Shown here piece after piece: positions 43,298 through 52,055 of a stretch of DNA of 64,000 bases. Source of the DNA: Bradyrhizobium sp. cir1 (GTDB lineage: Bacteria > Pseudomonadota > Alphaproteobacteria > Rhizobiales > Xanthobacteraceae); contig NZ_JACIHE010000002.1 of the NCBI RefSeq assembly GCF_014198245.1, positions 276,275 through 340,274 of the forward strand, written 5' to 3'. The position numbers and the translations under genes were made by a program. The notes under the pieces were generated by a model, which ran no database searches, had not been told where the DNA came from, and saw nothing but the letters and a program-made list of their open reading frames with translations. Every line of letters begins with the position of its first letter. Positions within the stretch are counted from its first letter, which is position 1.

Positions 43298-44118
43298 GCA
43301 GCGCTCTCCTGCGCCGGCGAAGCATCGTCGGGATCGACCAGCACCTCGTCCTCCTCGCCGAGATAGGCGCGCTTGACGTGGGGGTCGGCGAGCACCGCGC
43401 CCGGATCGCCCTCGGCGATCTTGCGGCCGAAATCCAGCACCATGACGCGGTGGGAGATGTCCATCACCACACCCATGTCGTGCTCGATCATCACCACCGT
43501 CATACCGAACTCCTCGTTGAGATCGACGATGTAGCGGGCCATGTCCTCCTTCTCCTCGAAGTTCATGCCGGCCATCGGCTCGTCGAGGAGGATGAGGCGT
43601 GGCTCCAGCGCCATGGCGCGGGCGAGCTCGACGCGCTTGCGCAGGCCGTAGGAGAGGGTCCCGGCGGCCGCCTTGCGCACCGACTGCAGGTCGAGGAAGT
43701 CGATGATCTCCTCGACCTTGTGGCGGTGCGCCAGCTCTTCCTTGCGTGCGCCGGTGAGCCAGTACAGCGATCCCGTGAGGAAGTTGTTCTTCAAGAGGTG
43801 ATGGCGGCCGACCATGATGTTGTCGAGCACGCTCATGTGGTGGAACAGCGCCAGATTCTGGAAGGTGCGGCCGATGCCGAGCGAGGCGCGGGCGTTCGGC
43901 GTGAGGCCGGTGATGTCGCGCTCCCCGTAGAAGAGCTGGCCCTCGGTCGGCTTGTAGCGACCGGAAATACAGTTCACGATCGAGGTCTTGCCGGCGCCGT
44001 TGGGGCCGATGATCGAGAACAGCTCGCCCTCCTTGATGGCGAAGCTGACATCGGTCAGCGCACGGACGCCGCCGAATCGCAAGGACACGCCGCGCACTTC
44101 GAGACTGGTAGCCACCAA
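43294..44118 (-). CDS. livG: Liv-type ABC transporter ATPase, LivG
   Basis: This 274-residue ATPase has Walker A GPNGAGKTSIVNCIS, signature LSYGLRKRVELARAMA, Walker B PRLILLDEPMAGMN, and the long LivG insertion after the Q-loop (NIMVGRHHLLKNNFLTG). The C-terminus is an acidic tail. It is the first gene of the minus-strand operon, divergent from a Crp/Fnr regulator across a 334-bp spacer. Confidence 0.93.
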   Translation of the reverse strand: MVATSLEVRGVSLRFGGVRALTDVSFAIKEGELFSIIGPNGAGKTSIVNCISGRYKPTEGQLFYGERDITGLTPNARASLGIGRTFQNLALFHHMSVLDNIMVGRHHLLKNNFLTGSLYWLTGARKEELAHRHKVEEIIDFLDLQSVRKAAAGTLSYGLRKRVELARAMALEPRLILLDEPMAGMNFEEKEDMARYIVDLNEEFGMTVVMIEHDMGVVMDISHRVMVLDFGRKIAEGDPGAVLADPHVKRAYLGEEDEVLVDPDDASPAQESAA

Positions 44119-44452
44119 ACGAATCCCTCCCGGTGATGGCGCTTGATTGGCGCTCTTCGTCCGTTCCTGTCGGGCGATCCTAGTACGGCCGTGCCGGCCA
44201 GACCATGCAGCTATTGGTCTCGACCGGACCGGCGCGGCATTCGTTCCCTTTCGGGATCAAAAGCCGCACCACCCGAGGTGGCTCTCAATAGGGGAAAGCG
44301 TTATTTTGAAATGTCTCCGGCCTGACAATTCTGCGACAAAGTTTTTCGGGCGGCAGCGGCCTCCATCTTTCGTCGGATGGGGATCGGAACGACAATGTTG
44401 CAGCGCAGCAGAAAGAGCGGAGTGACGAGACGGTGCGGCTGGCCTCGAGATC
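44119..44452. promoter_or_regulatory. Divergent promoter region, livG operon / Crp-Fnr gene
   Basis: This 334-bp spacer must hold promoters for both directions. I see no coding content. No symmetrical Fnr- or Crp-type box is clear, and no convincing -35/-10 pair stands out. Confidence 0.4.
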
Positions 44453-45127
44453 ATGATTTCGGAGGATCATCTGAGGCGCATCGCCGCCTGGTCGCGCGAG
44501 CTCACGCAAGCTGAGATCGAGGTCGCTCGCGCCGGAATCACGGAGCGGTCTTACGGCACCGGCGAGACCGTGTTCATGCGTGGTGACACGTTTGCCTATT
44601 GGGCCGGCATGGTCTTCGGCCTTGCCCGGATGGGCGGGGTCTCGCGCGATGGCAAGGAGACGAGCCTCGCCGGACTGACGGCGGGGGCCTGGTTCGGCGA
44701 GGGCAGCGTGCTCAAGAACGAGCCGCGCCGCTATGACGTGGTCGCGCTGCGCAACAGCCGCGTCGCGCTGATGGAGCGCAGCGCGTTCATGTGGCTGTTC
44801 GAGAACAGCGTCGGCTTCAATCGCTTCCTGGTGCGACAGCTCAACGAGCGGCTCGGCCAGTTCATCGGCATGCTCGAGGTCAACCGCACGCTCGATGCCA
44901 CCTCGCGGCTTGCGCGCAGCATCGCCTCTCTGTTCAACCCGATCCTCTATCCGGAATCGACGGCGCATCTGGAGATCACCCAGGAGGAGATCGGCGCGCT
45001 CTCCGGCATGTCGCGCCAGAACGCCAACCGCGCGCTGAACCGGCTGGAGAAGGAGGGGCTGCTGCGGCTCGAATATGGCGGGGTGACGATTCTGGATATC
45101 GAACGGCTGCGCGGTTACGGCGATTAG
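44453..45127 (+). CDS. Crp/Fnr-family transcription regulator
   Basis: The 224-residue product has a cNMP-binding-like beta barrel (about 15-130, with SYGTGETVFMRGD and AGAWFGEGSVLK) and a C-terminal winged helix (about 150-220, ITQEEIGALSGMSRQNANRA). No Cys cluster for an Fe-S centre is present, so it is not an oxygen-sensing Fnr. Its position opposite a transporter plus CoA-ligase operon suggests control of that operon, perhaps in response to a CoA ester or other ligand. ATG 44453 is the start. Confidence 0.88.
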   Translation: MISEDHLRRIAAWSRELTQAEIEVARAGITERSYGTGETVFMRGDTFAYWAGMVFGLARMGGVSRDGKETSLAGLTAGAWFGEGSVLKNEPRRYDVVALRNSRVALMERSAFMWLFENSVGFNRFLVRQLNERLGQFIGMLEVNRTLDATSRLARSIASLFNPILYPESTAHLEITQEEIGALSGMSRQNANRALNRLEKEGLLRLEYGGVTILDIERLRGYGD

Positions 45128-45190
45128 TGAAGGCGCTCGCAACACAGCGTTTGTTGAGCCGTCTCGTTCCCCATTGCGGAGGCAGTTCGT

Positions 45191-46027
45191 TCACTTCGCC
45201 CCCGCCTTTCTCTCCGCCAGCGCACTCGCCATCGCCGAGATCAGCGGCCGCATGAAATAGGCTTCGTCGGCGGGCGAGACGTCGGTGCGCATGCCGTGCG
45301 CGGCGAGCTCGCCGGAGACGGCCGGGCCGACTGATGCGATCAGTGTGCGTTCGAGGCCTGCGCGCAGCTTCGCCTCGCTGCCATGCGCCTTGGCGGCCTC
45401 GATCAGGCGGCGGACCTGGCCGAGATTGGTCAGCGCGATCGAGTCGATCCGTCCCTCCGCCATGTCGTCGATCGCGGCGACGATGTTGGCATCCGCGGCC
45501 TTGGAATCGTAGACATAGGGCAGCACGGTGTCGACCTCGGCACCTTGCGCCGAGAGCGCGCCGGTCAGCGCGCTGTGGTCCTTGTCGGGGTAGAGCTGCA
45601 GGCCGAGGCGCCGCCCCTTCAGGTCGAGCTTGCCCAGCATCTCGATCACGCCCTCGGTGGTCGGCTTCTCCGTGGTCTGCTGCGCCTCGAGCGAGATTTC
45701 ACGCAGCGCCTTGCCGGGCTTCGGCCCGCGGGTGAATTTTCGCGATTTGGCGATCGCCGCGACCAGGGCCTGGTCGAGCCCGCGGGCCCGCGCGAGCTTC
45801 ATGATCCGCCGCAGGCCTTCGCCGGTCATCAGCACGAGGTCGTCGAAGGGCTTGTCGATGGCGCGCCGGATCCAGGCCTCGACCGGAGCGGGGTCCGGCG
45901 CATCATGGATCGTGAACATCGGGCACTGCACGACATCGGCGCCTTGCTCGGCCAGGAGCTTCGAAAACTGCGCCTCCTCGCGCGTTTCCAGGATCAGGAT
46001 GCGGGTGCCGTTCAAGCGGTCGGCCAT
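45191..46027 (-). CDS. Uroporphyrinogen-III synthase (HemD)-like protein
   Basis: The 278-residue product has the two-domain HemD pattern: ILILETREEAQFSKLLAEQG at the N-terminus, DDLVLMTGEGLRRIMKLA, LGLQLYPDK in the second domain, and ALTNLGQVRRLIEAA with IASVGPAVSGELAAHG near the end. HemD closes the tetrapyrrole ring in heme/siroheme/cobalamin synthesis. No other heme genes are adjacent, and similar two-domain proteins serve as regulators' partners elsewhere, so the family call is firmer than the role. Confidence 0.82.
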   Translation of the reverse strand: MADRLNGTRILILETREEAQFSKLLAEQGADVVQCPMFTIHDAPDPAPVEAWIRRAIDKPFDDLVLMTGEGLRRIMKLARARGLDQALVAAIAKSRKFTRGPKPGKALREISLEAQQTTEKPTTEGVIEMLGKLDLKGRRLGLQLYPDKDHSALTGALSAQGAEVDTVLPYVYDSKAADANIVAAIDDMAEGRIDSIALTNLGQVRRLIEAAKAHGSEAKLRAGLERTLIASVGPAVSGELAAHGMRTDVSPADEAYFMRPLISAMASALAERKAGAK

Positions 46028-46185
46028 GGGCGTGCTCCGGTATAAATCGCAAGGGTACGTTCATCCTGACTCTGCGCTTTACGTTGATGCAAGCCTTGGG
46101 ATTGGCGCAAGGGCAGCGTCGGTGCTAGAGCAGGGCGCAAATCGCGGGGTGTTCCGCGGCCGTTGCACAAACCTTCATCAGAGCC

Positions 46186-47049
46186 ATGCCCGACCATCAA
46201 TATGTCCTGACCCTGTCCTGTCCGGATCGCTCCGGCATCGTCTCGGCGGTGTCGACCTTCCTGGCCCATAACGGACAGAACATTCTCGACGCCCAGCAGT
46301 TCGACGACGTCGAGACCAAGAAGTTCTTCATGCGCGTGGTGTTCACCGCGGCCGATCTCGCCGTCGAGCTCGCCGCACTCCAGACCGGCTTTGCCGCGAT
46401 TGCGGAGCGTTTCGGCATGGAGTGGCAGATGCGCGACCGCGCCGCGCATCGCAAGGTGATGCTGCTGGTGTCGAAGTCCGACCATTGCCTGGTCGACATC
46501 CTCTACCGCTGGCGCACCGGCGAATTGCCGATGACGCTTGCGGCGATCGTCTCCAACCATCCGCGCGAAGTCTATGATGGGCTCGATTTCGGCGGCATCC
46601 CGTTCCACCATTTGCCGATCACCAAGGAGACCAAGCGCGAGCAGGAGGCGCAGATCCTCGATCTCGTCGCCAAGACGAAGACCGATCTCGTCGTGCTCGC
46701 CCGCTACATGCAGATCCTGTCCGACGATCTCTCGGCAAAGCTCTCGGGGCGCTGCATCAACATCCACCACTCGTTCCTGCCCGGCTTCAAGGGCGCAAAA
46801 CCCTATCACCAGGCGCACGAGCGCGGGGTGAAGCTGATCGGCGCCACCGCGCATTACGTCACGCGCGACCTCGACGAAGGCCCGATCATCGACCAGGACG
46901 TCGAGCGCATCAGCCACCGCGACACGCCGGAAGATCTCGTGCGCAAGGGCCGCGACATCGAACGCCGCGTGTTGGCGCGTGCGATCCGCTACCATCTCGA
47001 CGACCGCGTCATCCTCAACGGCCGCAAGACTGTGGTGTTCGTGGATTGA
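46186..47049 (+). CDS. purU: Formyltetrahydrofolate deformylase
   Basis: The 287-residue product hydrolyses 10-formyl-THF to THF and formate, balancing one-carbon pools. It has an N-terminal ACT domain (about 5-80, [20 protein letters not shown]) and a formyltransferase-like domain with [33 protein letters not shown] (catalytic Asn/His region), and [17 protein letters not shown] with the Asp. ATG 46186 begins the ACT domain. It is flanked by a palindromic repeat after the stop. Confidence 0.95.
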   Translation: MPDHQYVLTLSCPDRSGIVSAVSTFLAHNGQNILDAQQFDDVETKKFFMRVVFTAADLAVELAALQTGFAAIAERFGMEWQMRDRAAHRKVMLLVSKSDHCLVDILYRWRTGELPMTLAAIVSNHPREVYDGLDFGGIPFHHLPITKETKREQEAQILDLVAKTKTDLVVLARYMQILSDDLSAKLSGRCINIHHSFLPGFKGAKPYHQAHERGVKLIGATAHYVTRDLDEGPIIDQDVERISHRDTPEDLVRKGRDIERRVLARAIRYHLDDRVILNGRKTVVFVD

Positions 47050-47058
47050 CGGTCGGTC

Positions 47059-47154
47059 GTTCCGGGGCGATGCGTCAGCATCGAACCCGGAACCTCGAGA
47101 TTCTCAGGTGCGCAATTGCGCACCATAGTTCGCCTCTGCGAGGCGCCCCGGAAC
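47059..47154. repeat. Intergenic inverted-repeat element, family 2, copy 1
   Basis: GTTCCGGGGC at 47059-47068 and GCCCCGGAAC at 47145-47154 form perfect terminal inverted repeats. Inside is an 18-bp palindrome, GGTGCGCAATTGCGCACC (47107-47124). A related element with the same GCGCAATTGCGC centre lies at 49,253-49,369 in reverse orientation. Confidence 0.65.
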
Positions 47155-47177
47155 CACAGCGGGATGGTTGTTGCGCC

Positions 47178-47471
47178 TCAGCGGATCGCGCCAGGCGACG
47201 TCGTCCCCGTCGTGCCCTTCTGCGCCTGCTCTTCCTTCTCGCGATCGGCCGCCGGCATCAGCCGCTTGCGCTCGCGCTCCTTCATGTAGGCGTCGTATTG
47301 CGGCGTGCCCGGCCGCGGCGGGGCATCGGCCGGCAGGCCGCCGGCCCATTGCGGGACGTAGTCGCCCATGCCGGCCGAGAGTTTTTCGTTGACCGTGCCG
47401 CAGCCTGCAAGGTTGGAAGCGAGCAGGGCGACTGCAGCAGCGATCGAAAGCGAACGGGAACGCATGGACAT
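47178..47471 (-). CDS. Small lipoprotein
   Basis: The 97-residue product has a lipoprotein signal (SLSIAAAVALLASNLAGCG, lipobox LAGC, Cys near residue 24) followed by a Pro-rich and then charged segment (YDAYMKERERKRLMP). It is probably anchored in the cell envelope; the function is unknown. ATG 47471 and ATG 47465 are both possible starts. Confidence 0.72.
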   Translation of the reverse strand: MSMRSRSLSIAAAVALLASNLAGCGTVNEKLSAGMGDYVPQWAGGLPADAPPRPGTPQYDAYMKERERKRLMPAADREKEEQAQKGTTGTTSPGAIR

Positions 47472-48061
47472 CTTCTAGGTCGTGCCCGATCGGGCGCGGG
47501 ATGAGGGAGCGCCGGATGGGCGTCAGCGGCGGACTATAGCCCTCAACATGTAAAATTGGCCTATTCGAGGGTCGGCGATAATGTATACATTTACGGTATT
47601 ATAGTAAGCTAATTTAGCCCTTGAAGGGGCAGGCTTAGCTGATACGGTATACATTACGTATTCACTGTCGTGCTCGGTCGGTGAGCGTCGCCAATGGCCT
47701 CGCCGCGAAGCACGTGAGATGTCCAGATTCTGCAAATGAGAGGCGGAATCCTCCATCTACGGCGTCGTGCGGCCTCCTTAAAATGGCGCACCAACCACCA
47801 TCGCCCAACCGGCCAGCGCCATGAGGGGCTTTTTCGTTGACAGGACCATTTTATTTGTACAATCGTACAAATCTCTCCCTGCCGTCGTTGAGGCAGATCA
47901 CGCGGCTTGCGCCGAATGGTCGCCCAACGTCCGATTGACAACGGGGTTGCAGAGGACGCCATGTGGCCGCACGGCATGGCTTGTCCGTAAGTGAAGCGCG
48001 GCAAGGACCGGGCACTCGGTCCGGCTTACAAAAGGTCAGGAATGAAGGGGAGGGACATCTG
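47472..48061. other. Intergenic with AT-rich palindromic patch and promoter
   Basis: This 590-bp region has no convincing gene. Near 47,575-47,665 it is strikingly AT-rich, with AATGTATACATT (a perfect 12-bp palindrome) and a second GTATACATTA further on, flanking a CCCTTGAAGGGG hairpin. The promoter/operator for the downstream liv operon is at 47,837-47,872. A small hairpin (GGACCG/CGGTCC) lies near 48,005-48,022, before the start. Confidence 0.5.
47837..47872 (+). promoter_or_regulatory. Promoter with overlapping operator ahead of the second liv operon
   Basis: TTGACA at 47837-47842 matches the -35 consensus and TACAAT at 47858-47863 is one base from the -10 consensus, but the spacer is short (15 bp). 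A perfect inverted repeat with 8-bp arms, ATTTGTACaatcGTACAAAT (47853-47872), covers the -10. This layout suggests repression by a dimeric regulator, of the TetR or GntR kind. The regulator is not identifiable in the window. Confidence 0.55.
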
Positions 48062-49240
48062 ATGTTCGAACGCAAGATTTTTTCACGCGCCGCAGCGGTC
48101 GCTGCCATCGCGGGCCTCGCGGCCGTCGCGCCCGCCAAGGCGGAAGACACGGTCAAGGTCGGCCTGATCCTGCCGATGACCGGCGGCCAGGCCTCGACGG
48201 GCAAGCAGATCGAGAACGCGGTCAAGCTCTATATGCAGCAGAAGGGCGACACCGTCGCCGGCAAGAAGGTCGAGATCATCCTCAAGGACGACGCTGCTAT
48301 CCCCGACAAGACCAAGACCGCGGCGCAGGAGCTGATCGTCAACGACAAGGTCAATTTTATCGCCGGCTTCGGCGTGACGCCCGCAGCCCTTGCCGCCGCG
48401 CCGCTGGCAACGCAGGCCAAGATCCCGGAGGTCGTCATGGCCGCCGGCACCTCCATCATCACCGAGCGCTCGCCCTATATCGTGCGCACCAGCTTCACGC
48501 TGGCGCAGTCCTCGACCATCATCGCCGACTGGGCGGTGAAGAACGGCATCAAGAAGGTGGCGACGCTCACCTCGGACTACGCGCCGGGCAATGATGCGCT
48601 CAACTTCTTCAAGCAGAATTTCACCGCCGGTGGCGGCGAGGTGGTCGAAGAGGTCAAGACGCCCTTGCAGAACCCCGACTTCGCACCTTTCCTGCAGCGC
48701 ATGAAGGATGCCAAGCCCGACGCGATCTTCGTGTTCGTGCCGGCGGGCCAGGGCGGCAACTTCATGAAGCAATATGCCGAGCGCGGCCTCGACAAGGCCG
48801 GCATCAAGGTGATCGGGCCGGGCGACGTCACGGACGATGACCTGCTCAACAACATGGGCGACGCCGTGCTCGGCACGGTCACCGCGCATCTCTACTCCGC
48901 AGCGCATCCGTCCGCGATGAACAAGGACTTCGTCGCCGCCTACAAGAAGGCGTTCGGAAACCGCCCGGGCTTCATGGCGGTGAGCGGCTATGACGGCATC
49001 CACCTGATCTACGAGGCGCTGAAGAAGACCAACGGCGACACCGACGGCACCAAGCTGGTCGAGGCCATGAAGGGCCAGAAGTGGGAAAGCCCGCGCGGTC
49101 CGATCTCGATCGACCCCGAGACCCGCGACATCGTGCAGAACATCTACATCCGCAAGGTCGAGAAGGTCGACGGCGAGCTCTACAATGTCGAGTTCGCGAC
49201 CTTCGAGGCCGTCAAGGATCTCGGCAAGACCAAGAAGTGA
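48062..49240 (+). CDS. livK: Liv-type periplasmic substrate-binding protein (second operon)
   Basis: The 392-residue product has a Sec signal (MFERKIFSRAAAVAAIAGLA, cleavage after APAKA) and a type I binding fold: VKVGLILPMTGGQASTGKQI, IPEVVMAAGTSIITERSPYI, and FMAVSGYDGIHLIYEAL. ATG 48062 follows GGGGAGGG; the longer upstream frame has no homologous content. It opens a compact five-gene transporter operon. It differs clearly from the binding protein at 37,570, so the two systems probably import different compounds. Confidence 0.93.
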   Translation: MFERKIFSRAAAVAAIAGLAAVAPAKAEDTVKVGLILPMTGGQASTGKQIENAVKLYMQQKGDTVAGKKVEIILKDDAAIPDKTKTAAQELIVNDKVNFIAGFGVTPAALAAAPLATQAKIPEVVMAAGTSIITERSPYIVRTSFTLAQSSTIIADWAVKNGIKKVATLTSDYAPGNDALNFFKQNFTAGGGEVVEEVKTPLQNPDFAPFLQRMKDAKPDAIFVFVPAGQGGNFMKQYAERGLDKAGIKVIGPGDVTDDDLLNNMGDAVLGTVTAHLYSAAHPSAMNKDFVAAYKKAFGNRPGFMAVSGYDGIHLIYEALKKTNGDTDGTKLVEAMKGQKWESPRGPISIDPETRDIVQNIYIRKVEKVDGELYNVEFATFEAVKDLGKTKK

Positions 49241-49252
49241 CGCGCGAAAGCG

Positions 49253-49369
49253 CGTCATCCCGGAGCGCGCATTAGCGCGAATCTCAGATGCGCAATTGCG
49301 CATCTGAGATCTCGAAATTGTTGAAGCGAGATTCCGGGTTCATCGCCTTCGTGCTGCCCCGGAATGACG
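49253..49369. repeat. Intergenic inverted-repeat element, family 2, copy 2
   Basis: The ends CGTCATCCCGG and CCGGAATGACG are near-inverse. Inside is a perfect 30-bp palindrome (49,281-49,310) centred on GCGCAATTGCGC. It is related to the 47,059 element and lies directly after the binding-protein gene. Confidence 0.68.
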
Positions 49370-49396
49370 AGCGTCTACAGGAACGATCTACCGTCG

Positions 49397-50266
49397 ATGA
49401 CCGCAATTCTCACCAACCTGTTCGATGGCGTTGCCTACGGCATGCTGCTGTTCGTGCTCGCCTGCGGGCTCGCGGTCACGCTCGGTCTGATGAATTTCGT
49501 CAACCTCGCCCATGGCGCCTTCGCCATGGCCGGCGGCTATGTCTGCATGGTGCTGGTCAACCGGATGGGCTGGCCGTTCTTCGCCGCGCTGCCGCTCGCT
49601 TTCGTCTCGTCGGCCGCGATCGGCATCGCACTGGAGCGCACGCTCTACCGGCATCTCTACACCCGCAGCCATCTCGACCAGGTGCTGTTCACCATCGGCC
49701 TGACCTTCATGTCGGTCGCAGCCGTCGACTATATCCAGGGCTCCTCGCGCGTCTTCATCAACCTGCCGGCCGCGCTCCAGGGCCAGTTCGATGTGTTCGG
49801 CGTCGGCATCGGCCGCTACCGGCTGATGATCATCGTGATCTGCGGCCTGCTCACCATCGGCCTCCAGATGGTGCTGGCCAAGACCCGCTTCGGCAGCCGC
49901 CTGCGCGCTGCGGTCGACGACCCGCGCGCTGCCAGCGGCCTCGGCATCAACGTGCCGCAGGTGTTCGCCTTCACCTTTGCGTTCGGTTGCGGGCTCGCCG
50001 GTCTCGGCGGTGCGCTGAGCGCCGAGATCCTCGGCCTCGATCCGTATTTCCCGCTGAAGTTCATGATCTACTTCCTGATCGTGGTCACCGTCGGCGGCTC
50101 CTCCTCGATAACAGGCCCGTTCCTGGCCTCGCTCCTGCTCGGCATCGGCGACGTCGCCGGTAAATATTACGTGCCGAAGATGGGACCCTTCGTGATCTAC
50201 ACCATGATGATCGTGATCCTGATCTGGCGCCCGAACGGCCTGTTCGGCCGCACGGCCGCGCGTTGA
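49397..50266 (+). CDS. livH: Liv-type ABC permease, LivH (second operon)
   Basis: The 289-residue permease has VAYGMLLFVLACGLAVTLGL at its start, then NFVNLAHGAFAMAGGYVCMV (the LivH motif), and TVGGSSSITGPFLASLLLG near the end. ATG 49397 begins where homologues usually start; an ATG at 49364 lies inside the upstream palindromic repeat and would add a repeat-derived leader. The stop overlaps a TTG that could start livM. Confidence 0.92.
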   Translation: MTAILTNLFDGVAYGMLLFVLACGLAVTLGLMNFVNLAHGAFAMAGGYVCMVLVNRMGWPFFAALPLAFVSSAAIGIALERTLYRHLYTRSHLDQVLFTIGLTFMSVAAVDYIQGSSRVFINLPAALQGQFDVFGVGIGRYRLMIIVICGLLTIGLQMVLAKTRFGSRLRAAVDDPRAASGLGINVPQVFAFTFAFGCGLAGLGGALSAEILGLDPYFPLKFMIYFLIVVTVGGSSSITGPFLASLLLGIGDVAGKYYVPKMGPFVIYTMMIVILIWRPNGLFGRTAAR

Positions 50267-50274
50267 GTTCGCCG

Positions 50275-51303
50275 ATGACCGCTTCTTCCGACGTCGGGTA
50301 TCACGCCCAGCGCCACGCGCGCTGGCACTATGGCGAGGCCGCCTTCTGGCTCATCGTGCTGGCCTGCGGCTTCCTGTTTCCCACGCGCTATCTGATCATG
50401 ACCGACATTCTGCGGCTGGCGCTGTTCACGATGTCGCTCGATCTGATCCTCGGCTATGCCGGGATCGTCTCGCTCGGCCATGCCGCCTTCTTCGGCGTCG
50501 GCGCCTATGCCGCGGGGCTTCTGGCCCTGCACGGAATCATCAACGAGCCCGTGCTGGCACTCATCGTCGCGGGCCTTGCCGCAATGGTGCTGGGCTTTGC
50601 CACCAGCTTCCTGGTGATCCGCGGCGTCGATCTGACCCGGCTGATGGTCACGCTCGGCATCGCGCTGCTGCTGGAGGCGCTCGCCGAACGCTTCTCCAAC
50701 ATCACCGGCGGCACCGACGGCCTGCAAGGCATCGAGATGCAGCCGATCTTCGGCGAGATTCCGTTCGACATGTTCGGCAAGGCCGGCTTCTTCTATTCGC
50801 TGGCCGTATTGTTCGTGCTGTTCCTGCTCGCCCGCCGCGTCGTCCATTCCCCGTTCGGCCTGTCGCTGCGCGCCATCAAGAACAACCCGCTGCGCGCAGC
50901 CGCCATCGGCATCCCGGTCAACCGCCGCCTGATTGCGATCTACACGCTCGCGGCGTTCTATGCCGGCATCGCAGGCGCGCTGTTCACCCAGACCACCGCG
51001 ATTGCCTCGCTCGACGTGTTCGCCTTCGAGCGCTCCGCCGATTTGATGCTGGTGCTCGTGATCGGCGGCACCGGCTATCTCTATGGCGGGCTGATCGGCG
51101 CGGTGGTGTTCCGCATGCTCCAGGAATTGTTCTCCACCATCACGCCGCAATACTGGCAGTTCTGGATCGGCCTCGTGCTGGTCGTGATCGTGCTGGTCGG
51201 CCGCCAGCGCCTGCATCGCTGGGTGTTGTATGTGCCGAACCTGGTCATCAAGCAGGTCGCGGGCCGCAAGGCTGTCGTCGCCGTGCCGGAGAGCGACGCA
51301 TGA
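50275..51303 (+). CDS. livM: Liv-type ABC permease, LivM (second operon)
   Basis: The 342-residue permease has DLILGYAGIVSLGHAAFFGV (LivM motif) near residue 55 and VIGGTGYLYGGLIGAVVF near residue 265. I chose ATG 50275, nine bases after the livH stop; TTG 50263 overlapping the stop is the alternative. It ends with an ATGA overlap into livG. Confidence 0.92.
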   Translation: MTASSDVGYHAQRHARWHYGEAAFWLIVLACGFLFPTRYLIMTDILRLALFTMSLDLILGYAGIVSLGHAAFFGVGAYAAGLLALHGIINEPVLALIVAGLAAMVLGFATSFLVIRGVDLTRLMVTLGIALLLEALAERFSNITGGTDGLQGIEMQPIFGEIPFDMFGKAGFFYSLAVLFVLFLLARRVVHSPFGLSLRAIKNNPLRAAAIGIPVNRRLIAIYTLAAFYAGIAGALFTQTTAIASLDVFAFERSADLMLVLVIGGTGYLYGGLIGAVVFRMLQELFSTITPQYWQFWIGLVLVVIVLVGRQRLHRWVLYVPNLVIKQVAGRKAVVAVPESDA

Positions 51304-52055
51304 CCATCGCGCTCGAAACCCGGAATCTCGAAAAGCAGTTCGGCGGCCTGCGCGTCACCCGCGATCTTTCCCTCAGAATCGAGCAAGGTGCCCGCCATGC
51401 GTTGATCGGCCCGAACGGCGCCGGCAAGACCACCGTGATCAACCAGCTCACCGGTGTGCTCAAGCCGAACTCCGGCCGCATCCTGCTCGAAGGCCAGGAC
51501 ATCACCGACCTGCCCGTGCATAAGCGCGTGCTGCGCGGCCTGTCGCGCACCTTCCAGATCAACCAGCTCTATCCCGACCTGACCCCGCTCGAGACCATCG
51601 GCCTTGCCGTGTCCGAACGCCTCGGCCATGGCGGCGACTGGTGGCGGCGGATGGGGACGCGCATCGACGTCAACGGCGAGATCGCCGAGCTCTTGACGCG
51701 CTTCCATCTGCTCGACGTCATGAACGAAGAGACCGTGACGCTGCCTTACGGCAAGCAGCGCCTGCTCGAGATCGCTGTCGCCATTGCGGCCAAGCCACGC
51801 GTGCTGCTGCTCGACGAGCCCGCCGCCGGCGTGCCCGAGAGCGAGCGCCATGACATTCTCGCCGTGGTCGGCGCGCTGCCGCGCGACGTCACGGTGCTGC
51901 TGATCGAGCACGACATGGATCTCGTCTTCTCCTTCGCCGACCGCATCTCGGTGCTGGTCTCCGGCGCGCTGCTGACCGAGGGCCCGCCCGAGCAGGTCGC
52001 GCGCGATCCGCAGGTGAAGGCGGTCTATCTCGGCGAGGAGGCGGTCAATGTCTGA
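51300..52055 (+). CDS. livG: Liv-type ABC transporter ATPase, LivG (second operon)
   Basis: This 251-residue ATPase has Walker A GPNGAGKTTVINQLT, a signature region written LPYGKQRLLEIAVAIA, and Walker B PRVLLLDEPAAGVPESE. The LivG-type insertion is shorter than in the first operon's LivG. It starts with an ATGA overlap and its stop lies inside livF. Confidence 0.93.
   Translation: MTIALETRNLEKQFGGLRVTRDLSLRIEQGARHALIGPNGAGKTTVINQLTGVLKPNSGRILLEGQDITDLPVHKRVLRGLSRTFQINQLYPDLTPLETIGLAVSERLGHGGDWWRRMGTRIDVNGEIAELLTRFHLLDVMNEETVTLPYGKQRLLEIAVAIAAKPRVLLLDEPAAGVPESERHDILAVVGALPRDVTVLLIEHDMDLVFSFADRISVLVSGALLTEGPPEQVARDPQVKAVYLGEEAVNV

Noticed and set aside
47963..48061. N-terminal extension of the second livK
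   Set aside because: The extra residues precede a complete signal peptide, and GGGGAGGG marks ATG 48062 as start.
49288..50163. Plus-strand frame starting in the palindromic repeat and overlapping livH
   Set aside because: Arg/Pro-rich translation without motifs; the other frame is a clear LivH permease.
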